The translations under genes and the position numbers were made by a program. A stretch of 9,616 bases of DNA, taken from NCBI GenBank assembly GCA_030638625.1, contig DAOWEE010000217.1:1-9616 (forward strand). The letters are read 5' to 3'. Within the stretch, counting starts at the first letter, position 1; each line of letters opens with the position of its first letter. This stretch comes from Methanosarcinales archaeon. Its GTDB lineage: Archaea > Halobacteriota > Methanosarcinia > Methanosarcinales > Methanocomedenaceae. Shown piece after piece: positions 5,563 through 9,616 of the stretch. Under the pieces are notes generated by a model. The model saw only the letters and a list, made by a program, of their open reading frames with translations, was not told the origin of the DNA and ran no database searches.

Positions 5563-6972
5563 ATGGCAGATGAATTCCCGTTTGAGATATCCCCTATGTT
5601 TGAAGGGGAAAGAGTTCGTAAGGATGATATGTATGTTGAACTGGCTGGTCCGAAATCCAAAGGGTTCGAACTGGTAAATGCTGTAGGACTGGACGAGATA
5701 GAGGACGGTAAATTCACGCTTATCGGCCCTGAACTCTCTGAAATGGAAGAGGGTGGACGTTATCCACTGGCCATGATATACCGCATCGCAGGAGAATTGG
5801 TGGAACCTGACCTTGAGGCTATTGTTGAGAGGCGGAACCACGATTTCCAGAATTATTTCCAGGGTGTAATGCACCTGAACCAGCGGTATGATGTGTGGCT
5901 CAGGATTAACAAGGATGCCATTGCAAAAGGACTAAATTCCTTTGAACAGATTGCAAAGGCTTCCATGATGCTGTTCAAGAATGAATTGACATTTATCGAG
6001 AAGATCGAGGCCACTTACATCACTGATCTGGCAAAGGTTGAAGAGGAACTGGCCAAAGCTATGGAGAGATACTCTGCAAGGGACGACCGGACACGCAACC
6101 TGCATGATGAGGATGTGGAAGAGTTCTATGGTTGTTCACTGTGTCAGAGTTTTGCACCAACCAGTGTTTGTGTAATTTCCCCTGACCGTATTGCACTATG
6201 CGGAGCCATCAACTGGTTTGACGGCCGTGCGGCTGCAAAGGTGGACCCCGAAGGGCCGCAGTTCGCTATTGAGAAGGGTGAATGTCTGGATGAGTTAAGT
6301 GGAGAATATTCCGGTGTCAATGAAGTCGCCCAGAAACTCTCTGGCGGCGAGTATAACAGGATAAAGATACACAGTTTCTTCGAGTACCCACACACTTCAT
6401 GCGGCTGTTTTGAAGTTGTCGGGTTCTTTTTACCAGAAGTGGATGGTATCGGCTGGGTTGACAGGGACTTTACCGGTAATGCTCCTAACGGACTGGCATT
6501 CAGTACCATGGCTGGGCAGACCGGCGGCGGTAAGCAGGTTATGGGATTCCTTGGTGTGGGTATCAATTATTTCCGTTCACCCAAATTCATACAGTCTGAC
6601 GGTGGCTGGGACCGGGTTGTCTGGATGCCAAAACACCTCAAGGACAAAGTGCTTGAAGATATTCCTAAAGATATTGTGGATAAAGTTGCCACTGAAGAGG
6701 ATGTCCAGGATATTGATTCACTTAAGAAATTCCTTACCGACAAAGGGCATCCTATTGTTGAGAGATGGACCACTGAGGAAGAAGAGCCCACTGAAGATGA
6801 GTCAGTAACTGAGACAGGTGCCGTCAGTATGCCACAGGTCGGTATGCCCGCATTTGATCCGGCAATGCTGCAAAACCTCCCACCGATGACGGGTGGCGGC
6901 GGTGGTGTGAAGGTAATCTTAAAGAATGCAAAGGTCACCATTGACAAGATCATACTGAGCAATAAGGAATAA
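5563..6972 (+). CDS. cdhC: ACDS beta subunit, acetyl-CoA synthase
   Basis: The 469-residue subunit joins methyl, CO and CoA to acetyl-CoA (or splits it) at the A-cluster, a [4Fe-4S] centre bridged to two nickel sites. The A-cluster cysteines are present with canonical spacing: C191 and C194 (CSLC), C203, and the C280-G-C282 motif that coordinates the distal nickel (HTSCGCFE). This corresponds to C189/C192/C201/C278/C280 of the Methanosarcina protein shifted by two. As in other archaeal enzymes, the N-terminal CODH-binding domain of bacterial ACS is absent, so the protein is far shorter than the bacterial form. The C-terminus has an acidic linker (about 403-415), a proline/methionine-rich stretch, five glycines at 444-448 and a final VKVILKNAKVTIDKIIL segment. 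GAGGAT at 5552-5557 lies six bases before the ATG. A 54-base gap separates it from cdhB. Confidence 0.97.
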   Translation: MADEFPFEISPMFEGERVRKDDMYVELAGPKSKGFELVNAVGLDEIEDGKFTLIGPELSEMEEGGRYPLAMIYRIAGELVEPDLEAIVERRNHDFQNYFQGVMHLNQRYDVWLRINKDAIAKGLNSFEQIAKASMMLFKNELTFIEKIEATYITDLAKVEEELAKAMERYSARDDRTRNLHDEDVEEFYGCSLCQSFAPTSVCVISPDRIALCGAINWFDGRAAAKVDPEGPQFAIEKGECLDELSGEYSGVNEVAQKLSGGEYNRIKIHSFFEYPHTSCGCFEVVGFFLPEVDGIGWVDRDFTGNAPNGLAFSTMAGQTGGGKQVMGFLGVGINYFRSPKFIQSDGGWDRVVWMPKHLKDKVLEDIPKDIVDKVATEEDVQDIDSLKKFLTDKGHPIVERWTTEEEEPTEDESVTETGAVSMPQVGMPAFDPAMLQNLPPMTGGGGGVKVILKNAKVTIDKIILSNKE

Positions 6973-6978
6973 TTGTTC

Positions 6979-6983
6979 GAGGT
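6979..6983 (+). promoter_or_regulatory. Shine-Dalgarno that fixes the TTG start of cooC
   Basis: GAGGT lies five bases before a TTG codon at 6989. No ATG or GTG in frame would keep the conserved N-terminal strand MKVIAITGKGGTGKT. The site therefore decides for a non-AUG start. Confidence 0.7.
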
Positions 6984-6988
6984 AAAGA

Positions 6989-7738
6989 TTGAAAGTTATT
7001 GCAATTACCGGTAAAGGGGGTACTGGCAAGACTGCTGTGACTGCCATGTTCATCCGTTCACTTGTGAAAAAGGATCAGACCATTCTTGCTATTGATGCTG
7101 ACCCTGACACAAACCTGCCAGAGGCTCTGGGTGATGAGGTAGAGGAAACTGTGGGCGACCAGCGCGAGTTTTTGCTGGAAGAAAGGGATAATCTGCCGCC
7201 GGATACTGATAAGGAACGGTTGCTTGAGTCCAAGATATACAGTGTACTTGCCGAACAGCACGGGTATGACCTTTTGGTCATGGGCAGGCCAGAAGGGGCT
7301 GGGTGTTACTGTTTTGCCAATAATATGCTGCGCGGTATCATGGACAGGGTAGTGAAGAATTATGACCTGACCATTATTGATACTGCTGCCGGCCTGGAAC
7401 ACCTGAGCCGGGGCATTATCAGGGACGTGGACGAACTTGTGGTTGTTACCGATGGTTCAAGGCGCGGGCTCATGACCGCTGAGCGGATACGGGACCTTGT
7501 CAAAGAACTGAACCTGAAAATAAAGAAGATGCACGTGATACTCAATAAGGTGACACCGCAAAACCGTGAGCGTCTTAACGAATATGCACAGGAGTTAGGA
7601 CTTGAGGTTGCGGGTATGGTACCTTTTGACGATGATATTGCCCAGTTCGACCTTGATGGCAGGCCGCTGATTGAACTGCCTGATACATCGCCTGCGGCGG
7701 TTGAGATGGAAAACATTATTATGAAATTGGGGATTTAA
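6989..7738 (+). CDS. cooC: CooC-type nickel-insertion ATPase
   Basis: This 249-residue SIMIBI-class (MinD/ParA-like) ATPase should load nickel into the C-cluster of CdhA, or possibly into the A-cluster of CdhC. The deviant Walker A motif GKGGTGKT lies at residues 8-15, the Walker A' region AIDADPDTNLPEALG at 34-48, and the Walker B-like TIIDTAAGLEH at 128-138. The nickel/zinc-binding C106-Y-C108 motif (GAGCYCFANNMLRG) matches the CxC of characterised CooC proteins, which bind metal across a dimer. HVILNKV (182-188) and VPFDDDI (211-217) are typical late motifs. Translation starts at TTG 6989 with a good Shine-Dalgarno, 16 bases after cdhC stops. Its place between cdhC and cdhD is the standard archaeal arrangement. 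The ATPase family is certain; which metal site it serves is inferred. Confidence 0.93.
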   Translation: MKVIAITGKGGTGKTAVTAMFIRSLVKKDQTILAIDADPDTNLPEALGDEVEETVGDQREFLLEERDNLPPDTDKERLLESKIYSVLAEQHGYDLLVMGRPEGAGCYCFANNMLRGIMDRVVKNYDLTIIDTAAGLEHLSRGIIRDVDELVVVTDGSRRGLMTAERIRDLVKELNLKIKKMHVILNKVTPQNRERLNEYAQELGLEVAGMVPFDDDIAQFDLDGRPLIELPDTSPAAVEMENIIMKLGI

Positions 7739-7793
7739 GAACACAGATTTACAATTATTAGCAAAACATGCAATGAAATAAGGTGGAATCACT

Positions 7794-9098
7794 ATGTCAA
7801 AAAAGATCAAGTTATCTGAACTGGGCAGCCTGTTCAATGGTATGGACGTGGAAGCCCTTGAAGGTGTAACCATTGAAGGCGACATTGAGCTGGAGATGGA
7901 TGCCAGTGGCGGACTCAATCCACAACTGGCATATATGCTGGGACATGAAACTGCGCAGATTGCCCAGCATCTGATAAACATATCACGATTAATGGGTTAT
8001 CCTGTCGACCAGTTGTTCGGCTCAATGGCCCAGGCGGCAGTTCCGGGTGTTAGCAGACCACAGGAACTGTTGAGGTCTAAATTCGATGTGGGTAGGATGG
8101 ATGAGTGGAAGAACCCTATCCAGGAAGTTGTCCTGGGAGCAACATCTGCAGATGGCGGAAGCAGGGGAAATACCATCACCCTGGGCGGGGAGAATGCACT
8201 GCCATATTATTTCGACAGTCCAATGCCTCACCGCAATTACGTTACCATTGATGTTTTCGATATGCCTATCGGGATGGCAAAGGCTGTAAAGGTGAATTAC
8301 GAGGATGTTATTGAGAGCCCGGCCGAATGGGCCAAAAAGGTGGTCAAGGACTATAATGCTGACATGGTGACCATACATCTTATCAGTACAGACCCGAACA
8401 TCAAGGATACATCAGCTAAAGAGGCGGCTGAGACTGTGGCTGACGTGCTTGATGCAGTTGATGTTCCTATTGTGATTGGCGGCAGCGGCAATCCTGACAA
8501 GGACCCAGAGGTGCTTGAAAAGGCGGCCGAAATTGCTGAGGGTGAGCGGGCATTGCTGGCCAGTGCCAGTTTGAACTTAGACTATGAACGCATTGCAAAG
8601 GCTGCTAACCAGTATGGTCATGCGGTGCTGTCATGGACACAGCTTGAGATAAATGCCCAGAAAGAACTGAACCGCAAACTGATGAAACAGTGCGGTGTCA
8701 AGCGTGAGGATATTATTATGGACCCGACCACTGCGGCACTGGGATACGGCCTGGATTATGCTTATACCAATATGGAGCGTATCCGCCTGGCCGGGCTTAG
8801 CGGGGATGATGAACTATCCTTCCCGATGAGCAGCGGTACCACCAATGCCTGGGGTGCGAGGGAGTCATGGATGGTTAAGTCGCCTTTGAAACAGGATAGC
8901 GACTGGGGACCAAGGGAATACAGGGGTCCAATCTGGGAGATTGTGACCGGATTAACACTTGCCCTGGCTGGCAATGACCTGTTTATGATGATGCATCCCG
9001 GTTCTGTGGCTGTGCTTAAAGAGATTACCCAGAGCCTGCATGGTTCACTTGACAGGGATGCAGTGGATATATCGAACTGGGTCACGGCGGAGGTGTGA
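7794..9098 (+). CDS. cdhD: ACDS delta subunit, corrinoid protein small subunit
   Basis: The 434-residue delta subunit pairs with CdhE as the corrinoid/iron-sulfur protein that moves the methyl group between tetrahydrosarcinapterin and the A-cluster. A TIM-barrel core is visible from about residue 145: YVTIDVFDMP (149-158), ADMVTIHLISTDPNIKD (189-205), VPIVIGGSGNPDKDPEVLEKAAE (224-246), ALLASASLNLDYE (253-265), HAVLSWTQLEINAQKELNRKL (276-296), DIIMDPTTAALGYGLDYAYTNMERIRLAGL (306-335) and SSGTTNAWGARESW (346-359). The only cysteine is C300, as expected because the Fe-S cluster belongs to CdhE. AGGTGGAA precedes the ATG by five bases. It follows cooC by 55 bases and ends two bases before cdhE starts. 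Confidence 0.96.
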   Translation: MSKKIKLSELGSLFNGMDVEALEGVTIEGDIELEMDASGGLNPQLAYMLGHETAQIAQHLINISRLMGYPVDQLFGSMAQAAVPGVSRPQELLRSKFDVGRMDEWKNPIQEVVLGATSADGGSRGNTITLGGENALPYYFDSPMPHRNYVTIDVFDMPIGMAKAVKVNYEDVIESPAEWAKKVVKDYNADMVTIHLISTDPNIKDTSAKEAAETVADVLDAVDVPIVIGGSGNPDKDPEVLEKAAEIAEGERALLASASLNLDYERIAKAANQYGHAVLSWTQLEINAQKELNRKLMKQCGVKREDIIMDPTTAALGYGLDYAYTNMERIRLAGLSGDDELSFPMSSGTTNAWGARESWMVKSPLKQDSDWGPREYRGPIWEIVTGLTLALAGNDLFMMMHPGSVAVLKEITQSLHGSLDRDAVDISNWVTAEV

Positions 9099-9100
9099 AG

Positions 9101-9616
9101 ATGAAAATAAACAGCCCCCTTGAAGTTTACAAGTACCTGCCCCAGACGAATTGCGGTGAGTGCGGCGAAGCCACATGCATGGCGTTCGGGTCCCATGTCA
9201 TTGACCGGTCACTCCAACTTGAGGATTGTACACCACTGCTTGAGGATAAGTACAAGAAAAAATACATGGAACTCAGTGACCTGATGGCGCCCGAGATTAG
9301 GGAAGTTACCATCGGTGTGGGTGAGCATGCCGTGACCGTGGGCGGCGATGATGTACTGTACCGACATCAACTAACTTTCTTTGACCAGCCCGGTTTTGCC
9401 CTTGATGTATGGGATACCATGCCCGAAGCTGAACTTGTGGAAAGGGTTACTTTTATCAGGGATTTCAAGAAGTTCTATGTGGGACGGTTCCTTAGAATGG
9501 ATATGATTGCGGTGCGCTCAACATCGGGCGACCCAACCAAGTTCAGGGATGCAGTCTCAAAGGTGATGGAGAATACAGAACTACCACTCATATTATGCAG
9601 TCTCGACCCTGAAGTG
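9101..9616 (+). CDS. cdhE: ACDS gamma subunit, corrinoid Fe-S protein large subunit (cut by window edge)
   Basis: The first 172 codons of the gamma subunit are present, out of roughly 450-470 in the family. The N-terminal Fe-S domain shows four cysteines, C18, C21, C26 and C43 (TNCGECGEATC...EDC), the pattern that binds the low-potential [4Fe-4S] cluster used to reactivate Co(II) corrinoid. The region after about residue 65 (REVTIGVGEHAVTVGGDDVLYRHQLTF) begins the TIM-barrel domain. The C-terminal corrinoid-binding domain lies outside the window. GGCGGAGGTG at 9087-9096, straddling the end of cdhD, is its ribosome binding site, and only two bases separate the cdhD stop from this ATG, so the two partner subunits are probably translated in step. 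Confidence 0.95.
   Translation, partial: MKINSPLEVYKYLPQTNCGECGEATCMAFGSHVIDRSLQLEDCTPLLEDKYKKKYMELSDLMAPEIREVTIGVGEHAVTVGGDDVLYRHQLTFFDQPGFALDVWDTMPEAELVERVTFIRDFKKFYVGRFLRMDMIAVRSTSGDPTKFRDAVSKVMENTELPLILCSLDPEV

Overview
The window looks like chromosome from a Methanosarcinales-type archaeon, meaning a methanogen or a related anaerobic methane/alkane oxidiser. The evidence is an acetyl-CoA decarbonylase/synthase (ACDS, CODH/ACS) operon in the order cdhA-cdhB-cdhC-cooC-cdhD-cdhE, a CbiA/CfbB-family amidase gene, an archaeal Dph6 and an archaeal RNase HII, together with archaeal-style TATA elements. Genus cannot be fixed from the sequence alone. The CdhA differs noticeably from remembered Methanosarcina sequences, so an ANME-2-like or other non-Methanosarcina lineage is plausible, but this is inference.

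Left part (1-2259), mixed housekeeping genes: (i) the N-terminal 172 codons of a CbiA/CfbB-type a,c-diamide synthase on the minus strand, running off the left edge; (ii) a divergently transcribed dph6 (diphthine-ammonia ligase), sharing a short AT-rich divergent promoter with (i); (iii) a small 72-residue protein made of four CxxC knuckles of the DnaJ zinc-finger type, minus strand, convergent with dph6; (iv) rnhB (RNase HII), minus strand, just upstream of the zinc-finger gene and possibly co-transcribed with it.

Middle (2260-2590): a 331-base AT-rich intergenic region between divergent rnhB and cdhA. It holds the rnhB promoter, a candidate cdh promoter (TTTATAAA at 2487-2494), a 9-base direct repeat with 12-base period abutting that TATA box, a perfect 8-bp inverted repeat at 2399-2421, a 13-base palindrome at 2552-2564 and a strong Shine-Dalgarno.

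Right part (2591-9616), the ACDS operon, all on the plus strand and closely spaced: cdhA (alpha, Ni-Fe-S CO dehydrogenase), cdhB (epsilon), cdhC (beta, acetyl-CoA synthase with the A-cluster), a cooC-type nickel-insertion ATPase with a TTG start, cdhD (delta, corrinoid/methyl transfer) and the first 172 codons of cdhE (gamma, corrinoid Fe-S), cut by the right edge. Together these make or split the C-C and C-S bonds of acetyl-CoA. CdhA/CdhB handle CO2/CO, CdhD/CdhE pass the methyl group between tetrahydrosarcinapterin and the corrinoid, CdhC joins them with CoA, and CooC matures the nickel sites. DNA does not tell whether the pathway runs toward acetyl-CoA synthesis or cleavage. All metal-cluster ligands that can be checked by eye are present, and no broken genes were seen. 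I see no mobile elements, CRISPR arrays, tRNA or rRNA genes, and nothing that amounts to an undescribed system. The most unusual part is the control region ahead of cdhA.
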